The notes beneath the pieces were generated by a model. That model had not been told where the DNA came from and did no database searches. It saw nothing but the letters and a program-made list of their open reading frames with translations. The position numbers and the translations under genes were made by a program. A stretch of DNA of 64,000 nt from Nematostella vectensis. Taxonomy: Eukaryota; Cnidaria; Anthozoa; Actiniaria; Edwardsiidae. The stretch is from the NCBI RefSeq assembly GCF_932526225.1, contig NC_064042.1:2711001-2775000 (forward strand), in the 5' to 3' direction. Positions within the stretch are counted from its first letter, which is position 1. Each line of letters begins with the position of its first letter. Positions 12,052 to 24,666 of the stretch are shown one piece after another.

Positions 12052-15000
12052 GCTTGTAAGTTAATGTTTTTTTTAGGAGTTTACGCACAATTTTGACAAG
12101 GCATCAATAGTTTCAAGCAAAGGCAGCATCCAGTAACCTGTAATGCACTATTGAGTGAAGATTTTAAAGCAATAAAAGCAGCATTTTAAACAATAAATGG
12201 CAAAATATTACCAGAAAATTATCACATCTCTACTTGCAAAAAAAACGCCATATTGGCCGTGAGGACTGGGATCCGTTACCACAGGAATCCTGAATAAAAG
12301 ACTTAGGGAAGACTAAAAGTTGGAAGACTATAGACCTCAAGGGCCTTATACAATAAAAGATAGTTTTCTTCAACGCTTACTCCAAGTTTAGTGGTAGCCC
12401 GAATATCTCTTTGGCAACATCAAATAGATTTTATATTTTACAAAATTATAGTCTGCAAATATCCTAGCGCACCTTCATTTAATTCAAATTAATTGAATAA
12501 AATATTCCAAATAGCGCACAGATATCCCAAAAGTATTTTCTGGGGACGTCAACATGTTTACTTCAAGCTCGAATAATTAATATCTATAGAAAAGATGTTG
12601 TTTGTAGATCAAATCTTGTTTTCCTCTTGTTTGTTTTTATTTTTACATCGCCTCGAGCTCGGACAAGATTGTTTTGTGGTGTGTGAAGTTTTAATTCTAT
12701 TTACAAGATACTATAAGTTGGAATTAAAGTATAAATATGTAATAAATGGTAGTGTTTTTTTTTTTATTGTTGGGATCTTTCTAATACACATACAGTATAC
12801 TTAAATCATTAGAGAAAGCAGTCCATTATTTGTATTCTAATAATGTTAACTAAACAGTTTAGTAATCTCTGTCTGAATGAAATGGGGGCCAAACTTGCAT
12901 GTTGAATCTATTATTTCTAATTAGTTATATGATTTTATCCTAGCTATACCCAAGAAGCAAGTCATGGTGACATCTGAATAATGAACAAGATATATTCCTC
13001 AAGAAAAAGCAGATACATAGACATATACAGTATTACGTTTTTCATGTGATTTTTTATCATAAACATTCCTTTATAAAGGAAACATGTTTTGTTGCTATCA
13101 AGTTGATTTATGTGTTATTGAAGTGTATAAAGCAACCAGTCATATTTTATAAACTGCGTTATAGATTATACTTTTGGATAAACCAAAATGCTTTCTCTTT
13201 TATCCATTCAGTTCAAGACTTTACATTCTTACAGTAAAAGCAAGTGTAGATACAGGGGGATATCCATTGAATGAAAACAGTAAAAGTCATGTCTCTATTT
13301 TGTATAATTAACTTATAAAGTATAAAACATATGTTTGGGTAAACCATTTATAAAACCAAGGATCCAGACCGTTTTTGGACAAATTGAAGCAAAAGCTTAT
13401 TCAATTGTTATTATTTCTACATTATTTGTAGTCATCATAGATTGCAAGATAAAAAAACAAAATACTATACAGGTGCATTCTGATTCGAAAAGTAAAAAGA
13501 TAGACTCAATTATGGCTTCAACTCACTTAGATGGATATCAAGCATTTCTTTTATAGCCCTTCAATGGTTTAGTGTACATATGTGTAAGTATACAAGCTGA
13601 GACATTGTACAAAGGGTTATCTGCTGTTTCTGTGAGCCAGTTGTGCACTATAAAAAATATTGTAATAAATGTTTTCTTTCATTGTATACCACTCCCTTGT
13701 TTTGTACAGAAAAATAGTAAGTGTTGCATTTTATTGGGATGGTACTAAGCCCTACCTTTAAGGGTGTACTGACATTAGTGTTGCTCAGTAACGACGTTGC
13801 TACGCTGATGGCGTTGAGCGCGCACATATACATAACATGGAATTCATCATTCCTAGCTTTCCTGAAGTAAAAGAAGCAAAAATATGCGTTTCAAGTTCCC
13901 AAAAATTGACTTTAAGTTGATCTCAGCCTTTACGGGTGATGATATTTCCCATATTTTGCAAAAACGAAGATTTAGTCAAGCCAACCTTTTTGAAGCCAAA
14001 GTTTTCAATTTTAACTACCTGTGCGTGCTGCAAACACCGCTCGCACACGCATTGAAAATCTTATTTCAAAGTAGCGCGCGCTGTATCAGAATTATAAAAT
14101 ACTTTTTCCATTTTCATCATGACATGACGGATATCATTCCTTTGAAGTGTAAATACCACGAAACACCATTGGAATTTGTTTTTAAACTTCATTTAAATTT
14201 CATCATGTGAGATATCAGTGTGTCTGAGCAGGCCGAATGAGCACATGCGGGCTTTGTTTCACTTCCGGTTTTGCCTTTTCTAAAAAAAGCTTTTTTTTGT
14301 CAACAAGTTATTTTTAAACGCAATACTTTTTCAGTATTCCTTTTTATTAAATTCTCCTTCATATGGCCAAGCATAGATTTAACGTTAATGTATTAGAAAC
14401 TAAAATTATATCAAATAATCTGGATTTCAGGACCTTTGAAAAATAAAAAATAAACAATTTCTCAATCACTTCTAAAATGCATGCTTGGCTTAATGCACCC
14501 ATCCCTCAACATTCATAAAACGTATTCAATATTTGTTTTCGAGTAATTTTACTTGAAATATTTGCTTTTATCTGTATCTATGATGTCACATTATGACGTC
14601 ATCATAATCGTCAGCACACTTTTGGTGGTCAACTTGGCAAATATCAGACCCTTATGACTTTCTACAAGGCTTTTATGCTATATTCACATTTTCTTAGCAA
14701 CAGATGTCAGTCACCCTTAACCTGGTCAGTCACTGAAGCCTGATCATGGTAAACATGTATTGATCAACTATTAAATTTGGTAAAAAGACAATAAAGACAA
14801 ATTGACTTTCTGTCAAATAAGTAGTCAACTGGGGGTTCAACATCCTCTGACCTGCCCACCACACCAAATTTTCTTCTTGCTCAGGTAAATGTCAAAACAC
14901 TTTATGGATTTTTGGTTAATTCTTGAACAGATGTACAACAGTAGATAGGCACACTTTGCATTTTTGTTTTACACCTGTTGCAGCAACAAGAAGGTAGAAA

Positions 15001-15110
15001 TAATGGTTTCACTAGTATAACTTTTACTGAAATGTCCTCTTACACTACAGCTGTAAAGTGACTTATGAATAGTAAAATATGTATATGTTGTATCTTGACT
15101 TTTATACCTG
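12052..15110. other. Gene-poor region between WRAP53 and cyclin B3
   Basis: The WRAP53 promoter and 5' UTR should lie just right of 12051. The rest is AT-rich (polyT/polyA runs, near-palindromic attatgacgtcatcat near 14592 resembling a CRE/ATF site). Short ORFs such as 13884-14210 (+) have no recognisable domain and atypical composition. No supported gene was found. Confidence 0.4.
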
Positions 15111-15375
15111 ATGTTTGCTAGGAATAGAGTTGGCTGGCCAAACAGCACCACAGGAACTGCTTGTGTGACATGGTCAAATGGAAATTTCCCTCAGCTGTTG
15201 TGGACTTGCACAGAGTCCAGATCAGCTGTGAGGGAGACTAGTCCGAAGGTGGCTGATTGGAGAAATTTACCCATCAGGAAACCATTGAAAGAGACCCACT
15301 TTTTTTTATTGATTTTTGTTTATAGAATTTGAAAAGGGAGTCCTATACAGAGAAAATATTTCAGACCAAATAAAG
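15111..15375 (+). other. Possible plus-strand terminal exon of an unrecognised transcript
   Basis: A locally GC-richer stretch has an open frame ending at 15332 (segments such as TACVTWSNGNFPQLLWTC and VADWRNLPIRKPLKE). It follows an acceptor-like tttgctag and precedes an AATAAA at about 15368. No upstream exon was found and I recognise no family. It may equally be chance or a repeat fragment. It would be convergent with cyclin B3. Confidence 0.15.
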
Positions 15376-15794
15376 ACAAGACACTTTCAATGTTTTTATT
15401 TTTATTTTTGATTGTATGTTTTTTCCCCTTATGCAGCTAACTTTACTTGTTGATAGTGTTGAATATTTACAATATATACAATTCCTGCTTGTTAATCAAA
15501 GCTGCTCTGTTCATTATCAAAATAAATTTAAATAAAATGTTATCTCTTGATGAAAATGATATGTTTCTCAATATGGGTAATCTAAAATTGGGTAATCTGA
15601 TACCTTATTTTTTTAAAGCTGATTAAGATACCCTTGAATGAGTACTAAATGCCACAAATAGTAGCCTTGCAGGAAATGTTTCTGATGGTTGAAATGTAAA
15701 GTTCATTATGTTATTTAAAATCCTTTGTAAAACTTTCTACTTAAACCAATAGAAAGGCTAATAAAAAGGTGACCAAAATAAAAAAAATAATTAT

Positions 15795-18463
15795 CTAGAG
15801 ATTTAGGGAGTCCAAAGGTGGGATCAAAGCAACCTCATGGAAGACTTTGTGAGAGTACTTGTTTCTGACAGTCATCAGGTTCTGCTTGGGGGGCTCAGAG
15901 ATCATCTCATTGAGTTCAATAACACACCCATCAAGCTGTGCCACAGAAAATCCAGTGTAATGAACAACAGTTGGTGTCCAGTCATCACATCCCTTCATGC
16001 GGAGGGCTAATCTAAGGCAGGCAGCGGCTAGGAAGGATGGTTTATGCACAATGAACTTGTAATGGTGGAGGGTGGTTTCAAGGATAAAACGAGACAACGT
16101 CAAAGTCTTAACATCAGCAGAGGCAACCTGACAATTAAAATTAACCCATTTAGCAAAAAAAAACAAATAACTAACAACAGATATAAGGGTTTCAATATGA
16201 TTACCCAATCACAGGGCCTGAAATGTTGAAAGTTACTGACAAGCTAAGGGCTTGGTTAAGGCTCTTGAACCAGGGCACACTGAAATGAAATGCTATTCAA
16301 AAGCCCTGAAGTTATTTTCCTTTGCAATGCTTGGAATGTTTAAGTTATCGTCTTACGTAAATTTGACCAACTAACCTTTGCAAACCGCCTAAGGAATCTG
16401 TAAGGTATTGGCATATTGATATTAAACTCCAAGCTGTTCAAAATTTTCTTCTCCATAGCAACAAAGGCCTTTTGCTGGTAAGCATCATCACAGATGTAGA
16501 GGAAGTCATCAAGACAAGGTGGGTGTCTCTCCTGTGACAAAAACAAGAATAACAACTTGGATTTGGCAATTGCTAGTTTGAAGCTCTATAAAGCCACAAA
16601 ATCAAACTCTCAATAAAATAATAAAATAATAAATAAATTTCTCTTATTTCACATAACATTTCACTGTTTCACTTAAGTTCAGAGTGTCAAGTCTTACTTC
16701 AACTTTGCAGGCGATGTAAAGGCTGACAGCTCCCACAAGCTGGAGGTTCTCTCTCTCCACATAGCTACGCATTAAATAGTTGTCTAAAACTCTCACACCA
16801 AGGTACAAGGTCTCATGATACAGCTCAAAGCTTTCCTGAACCTCAACCAGCCAGTCAACTAGGATAGCCCGCATGCTTATGGTTAGTTCTTTTTGTTTCT
16901 CCATGTACAGCTCCAATGGAAACAGATTCTGGAATAAAGAGATGCATAAATTAAAATAAGAGCAAGAGAGTAGCCAAAAAATGGCAGATCAGTTGTGTAT
17001 GGAAAACTAAAGTACTAACCTCTCTTCGTTTCATGTTTAAGAAAATCTCTTCTGCATACTCTGCAACTTGAAATGGGTCAGTCTTGTCAGCATCAATGTC
17101 AACAACATCAGGTGGGAGATGTGAGGAGTTCTCAACTTGTTCTGAACTTATTGACCCATCCAGCTCTTTCAATAAAGAATCTATTTCAGACCTGGGGAGA
17201 GAAAGCATTGGTTAAACATTAATGTGCAACTAAAATCTTTTAGGTGCTAAAAGATTTGCCTTTTTAAGTGGTATTCAAGTACCTGTTAAACTTCAACTGA
17301 TTTTTCTAGCAACAGGCATTATTAATTACACACTGAGTGATGTCTTGTCATTTCTTTGGTGATCAATTCTAACAGCCAATTGAGTGGTTTTGAGTAAGAT
17401 TTCCCCATACACACACTCTATGGTACGGGTAAATTATATTTCCTAGAGTAAGTGATTCCTAGAGCAAGTGATTCTACAAGTAGCCAAAGAATATGATTTG
17501 TGTATTGTAAAGAGAAAGAAACAATCTCTTATAGTTTCTCTTTGACCAGCCATATGAGTTAGCAATCTGTGGTGATTTCTTACAAGAAACAGAAGATTAA
17601 TAGCATTACCCTACACTGCTGTCTATTTTTTGGCTGTCAGTCAACTCTACGCCGCTGCAAATGTCGCTTAGGACGTCAATGCTGTCATAGAAACACAACA
17701 CTTTAATACAGTGAAACAGCAAAAAAAGAAAACAATTCAGCACATAGAGTAAGCAAAGACAGCAATTTAATATAATCATTAGAATAATTTAATATTCAGC
17801 ATCTTTCCAAAGAAAAGACTTTAAATTCTCTTTAAAAAAATTATGGAGAACTTTGTGGTCACAAAGTTCTCCATGTGGTTCAACGTGAGTAAGGATTTTT
17901 TTTTTAGTTACCTCGACTCTGAAGACTCCTGAGAGCTCGTGACTTCACCCGACGAAGGCAGAAGTTCGAAGTCAGGAAGGTCACCAGAGCTTCGAGTCTT
18001 TCTTCTTTGTACGCCATTTTGAGACTCCGTTCCTGTTTCGGGCTTCTTTTGAGCTGAGGACTTCTTTGATTTCCCCGCCTGCTGCTGGCGAAAAGCCTAA
18101 AATAGAAAATTGATTTAAGATGCCATAATAAGAAGTATGAGCGAGCTTATTGAGAACTATCATGAGGCTCCATACATTTGTGATATCGCCAAAGGCAGAA
18201 CGCTTTCTGGTTGGTGCTTCGCCTTCTTGTGGTGAGGCTGCCAGCCTTTTGACTTGCTCTACGGGTCCACCAATTCCAAGGACCCCATTCTCGCTCAATT
18301 CTTTACTCTTGGATCCCTAGGAATTAAATAGAGAGGGAAATTTAGCACCATACCGAGGCGAGCACAATGGTAAAGAGAGTCTTTTTCGGAGCTCTGGTGG
18401 ACTTGCCTTCTTCTTTTGCTGAAAAATCCCAGAGAATTGCCTATTTCGAGCCGTTTTCACCAT
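15795..18463 (-). CDS. CCNB3: Cyclin B3
   Basis: Eight exons on the minus strand: 18463-18407, 18316-18176, 18096-17912, 17681-17610, 17191-17020, 16928-16698, 16531-16376, 16127-15795. They give 448 residues with consistent phases. The cyclin box starts near residue 215 with the B-type signature MRAILVDWLVEVQESFELYH (228-247), followed by ETLYLGVRVLDNYLM. The second cyclin fold is in exons 7-8 (HKPSFLAAACLRLALRM). The phrase KRSAFGDITN (about 57-66) matches the cyclin B3 degradation motif region rather than B1/B2. Known role: activates CDK1/CDK2 in mitosis and meiosis, nuclear, destroyed by the APC/C. The first intron (18406-18317, 90 bp) begins with GC; the available GT alternative breaks the frame. 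The start lies 382 bp from the start of the divergent SLC25 gene. Confidence 0.95.
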
Positions 18464-18845
18464 AGTGATTAAAAGTAATGCCTAGTAATGGGCAAATTTA
18501 TGTATATCTCCAAATAATAAGAGATGGTAAGAAAATTTTGGATAAAACTTTGCTTTGATGTACTTCTCGTCGAATGCGATCCTTGTTTGGAAGCGTCCCG
18601 ATCAGACGTTCTATTCAATCTTGCCGGGGTTAGGCATCACACCTTTTGATTGGTCCGTTCATAAATAGTAGACCAATCAAATCAAAGAGAAATCGACAGG
18701 CTCGCGTTGTCATGGATCTTCAAAGTCAGTCTCGATCTCGCGCTCATGAGGAATACCGCTATTTCGTAGGCGCGATTTTCAAGTTCGTGATATTTGGTTT
18801 GGGCATTTGCTTCAGCATTTTATTATCACAAATTCCCAGTTAGTC
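18464..18845. promoter_or_regulatory. Shared divergent promoter region, cyclin B3 / SLC25
   Basis: Only 382 bp separate the two start codons on opposite strands, so both promoters and 5' UTRs must fit here or overlap. A TTTGATTGG element near 18648 and a CCAATCAAA near 18674 are candidate CCAAT/NF-Y sites in opposite orientations. On the plus strand a 65-codon ORF (18646-18843) ends 2 bp before the carrier ATG. Confidence 0.5.
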
Positions 18846-21800
18846 ATGGACTACAAACCATTCCTTTATGGGGGATTGGCATCAATGACTGCAGAGCTCT
18901 GTAAGTTTCTTTCCTGTCATTGTTTTTTATTTTATTCGCTCGTTAATTTATAGTTGTGTTTGTGACGTGGACACTCAAGATTACACAGAAATCTGTCAGT
19001 AGAACTCTTCAAGTAAATTCTGAGAACTGGTTACATGGTCCGAATAAAAAGAATCAACATCGCACAAGCTGACTTGAATCAACCCCTTTCTAGCGTGAGC
19101 AGGCATTTTTTTTTTGGGGGGGGGGGAAGGCCTCTAGGGAAATTCAGTAACCCCACCTGCACCGCAATAAGCATTCATGCAGGGGTTTTCCTTTACCGTA
19201 AATGATCAAATAAACTCCCCCTTTCTAGAGAACGTCTCATATCTAATGAACGCCCCCTGAGCATACAAGTTTGTAATGAACACCCCTCTTTAATGCCCCC
19301 TTCTATTTAACACCCCCCTTCTCCCCTCCCTGCCAGCTTAAAAACAAACGACGTAGGAATTTCGTTAATATAAATCAAATTAAATTAATCTGAGTTTGGC
19401 TTTACTACTGGTTGAGACTTGCTTTATGTCAAGAAATGCTTGCTATGCGGCTATAGGTAACGTGATCCTGACTGAGACTAGAACCCAACTGCACTTGGGT
19501 TTGTTTTATTGTTATAGTTTGAAAAAAAAAACCCTCTCTAATAAATACTCCCATCTATTGAAAACCCCTCCTTGGGCCATAGAAATTCAATAAACGCCCG
19601 GTATGTCTACTGTACTCTGGTTTTGCAGGAGAGCTATTCAACACATCACCTTGTGTTGATTTATTATTTTCAGGTTTTATAAGGGTTTGTAGACCCAAGA
19701 GCAGACATGCCTAAGTTGTTTGACAAAAACTTTGTGCCGTTTACAACACTCCAACATGTTAAAACCAAGGACATTGTTTAACTTACATGGGACTAGCACA
19801 AAGTCATACCAGCACAAGTTTCTAGTGCCACCCACATAGTTTTGCATTGTTTACTTACAAGCTTTCTAGAGGTCAATGCTGCACCAACAACATATTTCAT
19901 TATACTGTTTGCACATCGTGACATGTCAAGAGATTGCCACCACTCACAGATTCTGTTCATTGCTGTGAAAAAAAAACTTGTAATGTGAAATATTGTGGTA
20001 GTCTTTTTTTGCAAATAGGTACTTTCCCAATTGACACAACAAAAACAAGGCTACAGTTACAAGGCCAAGTGACAGATACAAAACAGAAAGCCATTCGCTA
20101 TCGTGGGATGTTTCATGCATTCTTCAGGATAACAAAAGAAGAGGGAATAAGGGCATTATTTAATGGGTGAGTTATTCCTCGAATTATTTCTAGTCACCAA
20201 ATAGGTTTGGAGTCAATACCTAATGGGGACTAATTGGTTAAGTTGAATCACCCAAGTATGTTAATTTTTATAGCCAATAAGGTTGTCAGGTCTATGCGTC
20301 AAAGTCTAATCCCCCAAAATAAACATGGCTGCGGCTGTCATGCCAGATAGAGAACAAACAATTAAATCTTTTATTGCCCAACCTGGCCTTAGCTTGCCTT
20401 TCCTTTCCTTTACCTTTTATGACACTCTTACCAAACACAACTTCACACTTTAGCGCAAATGATGTCTTATTAGCATGTATTTATTAGGAACACTCAATCG
20501 CTGATATCGTATGATGGCTTGAGGATTTATAAACCAATGCAGTGAATTGTTGTTTAAGATTAAGAATATTTTTTTACATTTTCCCATGACAGTTGACAGT
20601 TGTAAATATTATTTTTCTTCCAGGGTATCTCCTGCACTTCTTCGTCAGGCTACATACGGCTCATTGAAACTAGGAATTTATCACTCTCTCAAAAGGATTT
20701 TAGTGAAAGATCCTAAAGGTATATGGAGTAAGAAAAAGGGCCTGGGTCTTACTCAAGTTATATATAATAATTCTGGAATGACAGGTGTTCTCGTATGTTA
20801 GTTCGTCAACTTGTGGGGCTTAATACCTCTGTGAAAACAAGTTTGATCCTTGGGAACTATCTTTGCTTCTCAGCCCTAAATTGGACTTGTTGAAAATCCT
20901 TGGGCTTACTTGCAGCTTGTGTTTCTCAGCCCCAACATATGCATTCTAAATATTTGTTTATAATAAGGTATTAATGTTTAATGTAAGCACTTAGAACATG
21001 GCTGTATAAAGTTCTATGTTTTGTTTGTTATTCTCTGCATATTTATATGGGAATGAGTTTTAGAATGCTTTATATTGCAATTTTACATTCATTTCAGATG
21101 AGACACTCTTTGTTAATGGCTTCTGTGGGGTAGTCGCTGGTGCATTAGGGTCTGCGGTGTGCAACCCAACAGATGTACTGAAAGTGAGTGCAAGGAAAGA
21201 TTATGCTCTATTATTAAATTCATTACCATTCTCTACTGACTCACCATACATCATCTTATTATCATCATGATTGTTACTATCACCACCATCACATTTACCA
21301 CCATATATTCATCCATCATCATGACTAACATCATCATCATCATAATCATTATGAACAACAGGTGAACATTATCTAATAGAATTGTCATCATATCTCCCCC
21401 TGAACATTCATCATTATCATCATAACCACAACCATCACATTCTTTACCATTAATACAATACCATCCAACCATCATCCCAATCATTATGACAAAAAACTTT
21501 TTTCTTATAGCAAACACCGTCATTGTAATGACCAATAATCATTTAGTAGTATTATCATAATAGTCAATATTATAATGAACCATCATGGATTGTTATGTCG
21601 AACACTATCATCATGATCATTGCCATGTCATCACTAACATATTGCCATGTCATCACTTCCCCTTCTCACCAACACCATCATCACATATTTTTCCTCTCTG
21701 TAAATCATTGCAGATCCGCATGCAAGCTGAATACAGAGCAGGTGCAGGCTCATCCAAGACGAGTATGCTGGTAGCATTTGGTGACATGTACAGACAAGAA

Positions 21801-24005
21801 GGAATAAGGGGTTTATACAGGGTAGGCTATATAATGCTACTAAGATAGAAAGAGAGTCTACATACCCAAGAACTTGTCCTGTTTACCTAAGGGGTTCATA
21901 CAAGGATGTGTGGCAGATAGAATACTCACATTATTATAGTTAAAGCAAAAGTAACAATCAAGCATTTTGTCCATTTTAGATAACATAAATTCGAGTTTGA
22001 CTATCCTCATGAAAATTCAGGCGATCAGTGCTACCTCCTCTTTGTACAATGCGAATAAGAGGGTAAGCACTTAATCACACTATTTTGCTGTCTACAACTA
22101 CGACAGGGTGTAGGTCCCACTTCCCAACGTGCAGCAGTCATTGCAGGGGTGGAGTTACCCGTTTACGACTCTGCTAAGAGATTTATTCTCGACAAAAAAC
22201 TGATGGGAGATCATCCTGGGACACACTTTGTGTGAGTAGAGCCTCTTTTCTTTTTTGAATAGTGAGTTTCTATGTTCAGATTTACTGAGTATGTACTATA
22301 ATAAAGCCTTGACCAAATGGAGAAGAGAGCTAATGAGTAGAATGATATGATGGTGTTGATGATTTGACAGATTTGGGTATCTTCTAGGGCGAGCGCAATC
22401 GCAGGACTTGCAGGAGCCATCGCGTCTAACCCTATTGATGTGGCCAAGGTAAATTAAACGTGAACGTCTTGAATCTTATTAAAAACTCCTGATAAATGCT
22501 AGGAAACTTTCTTATCCACAGACAAGAATGATGAATCAGAGAAACCTTAAAGTGAAGACAGAGGGTGGTCCTGTACTGTATAGGAGTGCGTCACACTGTC
22601 TGGTGGTGGTAAGAATAAATGAAAATACAGTGGAACTTCATTATAACAACACAGCAACGAAAGAAAATTTAATTTTTAAGAGAAAATTCCTAATGACCCA
22701 AAATAGTGATCATTTTTTGCACTTGCGTCCCATGAGAATTGTATTGTTTTAATTCAGTGAGAACAAACCTTTGTTATTAAATGTCTGTTAACTCCTCCGA
22801 CCTTTGCTCTTTAGACCTTTAGAACAGAGGGATTCTTTGCCTTATACCGTGGCTTCATACCAAACTTTGCCCGCCTTTGTCCGTGGAATATAGTTGTATC
22901 CTTTGAGTTCTAAAATACTGTACTTTATTTCTGATGATTTATATCTGCACAGCCATTTCCCACTTCAGTAAAGTCAAGAATGAACCTTACTGCAAAATGT
23001 TGGAAGGGTTACTTCTCTATTGGTAATCCCTAGTCAGGGGTTACAGGGTTTATTAAAGGGGGTGCTATACTGAAGGGGAGGCATGCCAACGTATAATAAA
23101 TGTGTTTCAGTCCAAAAGGAAGGCGGCAACAGATGATACGTCAGTATACACCCATGTGAAATCAAACCTAGGGAGCGGTTATTTATTACTGGGGGGGCGG
23201 CAAATATGTAGGGGGGCTTTGTTTTTTTGGGCACCAATTTAGGAGGGTCACATTTGGGCTGTCATTAGAAGGGGGTCACATTTTTTGGGTGCAGAATTTA
23301 AGTCTGGTTTTAATATAATACTGAGCAAGACAGCCATTGTACAAATGTAAATTTTATTCAATGTTTCCTACTATTGTATATCTAGTTCCATATTGTTCAG
23401 GTACAAATCTTGTCTTTATATAAATGAATTTTGAGAATCCCTCTCATAGTTGACAAAGCTGCCTGTTTTAATCAGTTGAACAAAACGAATACTTTAAAAT
23501 GTTGCGAAACCTAATGTATTTGTTATTGTCGTCGACGACATAGTTGTTATCTAGCAACACCGGTATTTGTTGTTTATCTCTGTGCCACTCATAAACTAGG
23601 GAAAGTGAAGATTCATACTTAAATCAAATAGGACAAAATTGCCATGGTAGCTGATTTATATTTTAGTAAAGGTTATATTTAGTTACACTCAGTATGCATA
23701 TCAAGTCTCTGTGGTTTGAAAGAGATATAATTATTGAATATAAAAATGTGGAGGTGGTGGTGGTGGTAGGGGGGGGGTCACGATTTTTGGACTTGGATTT
23801 GAGGGGATGGGAATTTTTTAGCTCAGGGTTTTGCAAAATTGCCCCCTTCCCCCCCCCCCCCCCCCCCCCCAGTAATTAATGACCGCTCTCCTAGGCCTTT
23901 CTGTCTAAGTGAGCATTAGTAATTCAGTACAATTCCTTGACTTCACTGTAGTTCTTCATGGCATATGAACAGTACAAGATCTTTGGGAGTAGTGTTCTGC
24001 CCTAA
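18846..24005 (+). CDS. SLC25A14: Mitochondrial carrier, SLC25A14/SLC25A30 (BMCP1/KMCP1) type
   Basis: Ten exons: 18846-18900, 20019-20166, 20624-20718, 21098-21183, 21714-21821, 22107-22231, 22388-22448, 22522-22608, 22815-22895, 23952-24005. All junctions are GT-AG and in phase, giving 299 residues, the usual carrier length. The three carrier repeats each show the PxDxxKxR signature: [28 protein letters not shown] and NPIDVAKTRMMNQR. The start [17 protein letters not shown] and the end [20 protein letters not shown] match the UCP-related SLC25A14/A30 subgroup. Acts in the mitochondrial inner membrane; exported small anions are reported for the family, but the substrate here is unknown. Intron 4 is ATC-rich; intron 9 (about 1.06 kb) contains polyG/polyC tracts. 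Subgroup assignment is firm; A14 versus A30 is not resolvable. Confidence 0.95.
21240..21700. repeat. ATC-rich low-complexity tract in SLC25 intron 4
   Basis: Irregular catcatcat/atcatcacc runs with interruptions across about 450 bp. The minus-strand ORF across it (methionine-rich) is a product of composition. No gene. Confidence 0.8.
23755..23870. repeat. G-tract and long C-tract in SLC25 intron 9
   Basis: A ggtggtggtggtagggggggg run near 23755-23776 is followed about 75 bp later by a run of some 20 C near 23850-23870. The two could pair as a hairpin or form G-quadruplex structure on opposite strands. Confidence 0.7.
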
Positions 24006-24191
24006 GGCTCAAATAAATTAAAAGAGAAAACTATTGATAACCTCAAATAAAAAAAAATATATGAGATATTCATCGACAATACTCGCATGACAAGGTCATC
24101 AGAAAATATTTTATTGATAACTTAGCTTCTTGGTGCATTATTAATGGATCAAAGTCATCATACTTTTCACATTGTAAATAGAGTTGATTTT

Positions 24192-24197
24192 AATAAA
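24192..24197 (+). promoter_or_regulatory. Candidate SLC25 polyadenylation signal
   Basis: AATAAA about 190 bp after the carrier stop. Another AATAAA sits only 7 bp after the stop (24012-24017), probably too close to be the sole signal. Between 24006 and 24666 there is only 3' UTR-like AT-rich DNA for the two convergent genes. Confidence 0.5.
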
Positions 24198-24666
24198 AGC
24201 ATAGATTGGGACTTTGTCTGTGTGTGTGCTTTCTCTTCCTAAATGTTGTCTAGAATCTTCTATATATTACTCTCCACATATTAGTATCATCAACTCTTAT
24301 CATCAACATCGTGATTCTTTGTGTTAAAGTTTAATCAAGTCAGAAAGATCAGACCAATACCAAGTTTTAAAATGCTTTATAAATGCTTTGCTATGTAACC
24401 ACATTTATATGCCAAGTGAAAAAATTGGTAATTATAACTTTTGCATTTTTTTATAAAACCAAAAGATATTGATTTATAAATTTGATATTGACACTTATTT
24501 GTTCTTGGAAGAAAAATGGTCTGTTATTTTCTAACTTCTATATATCTATCTTTGTAGCTGTAGATAATTTTGTGAGCTAGACTGAAAAAGATGTGATTCA
24601 AGCCAAATTTGCCTTACCCCGAAAAAAGGGTGGTTTGATTGATACTAGTTTATAAATTTCCAGTTT

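Noticed and set aside
13884-14210. 108-codon ORF between WRAP53 and cyclin B3
   Set aside because: No recognisable domain, no splice or polyA context, and composition like surrounding AT-rich DNA.
19080-19620. Transposon in SLC25 intron 1 suggested by recurrent aataaacgccc-like phrases
   Set aside because: Terminal repeats could not be aligned convincingly; left unannotated.
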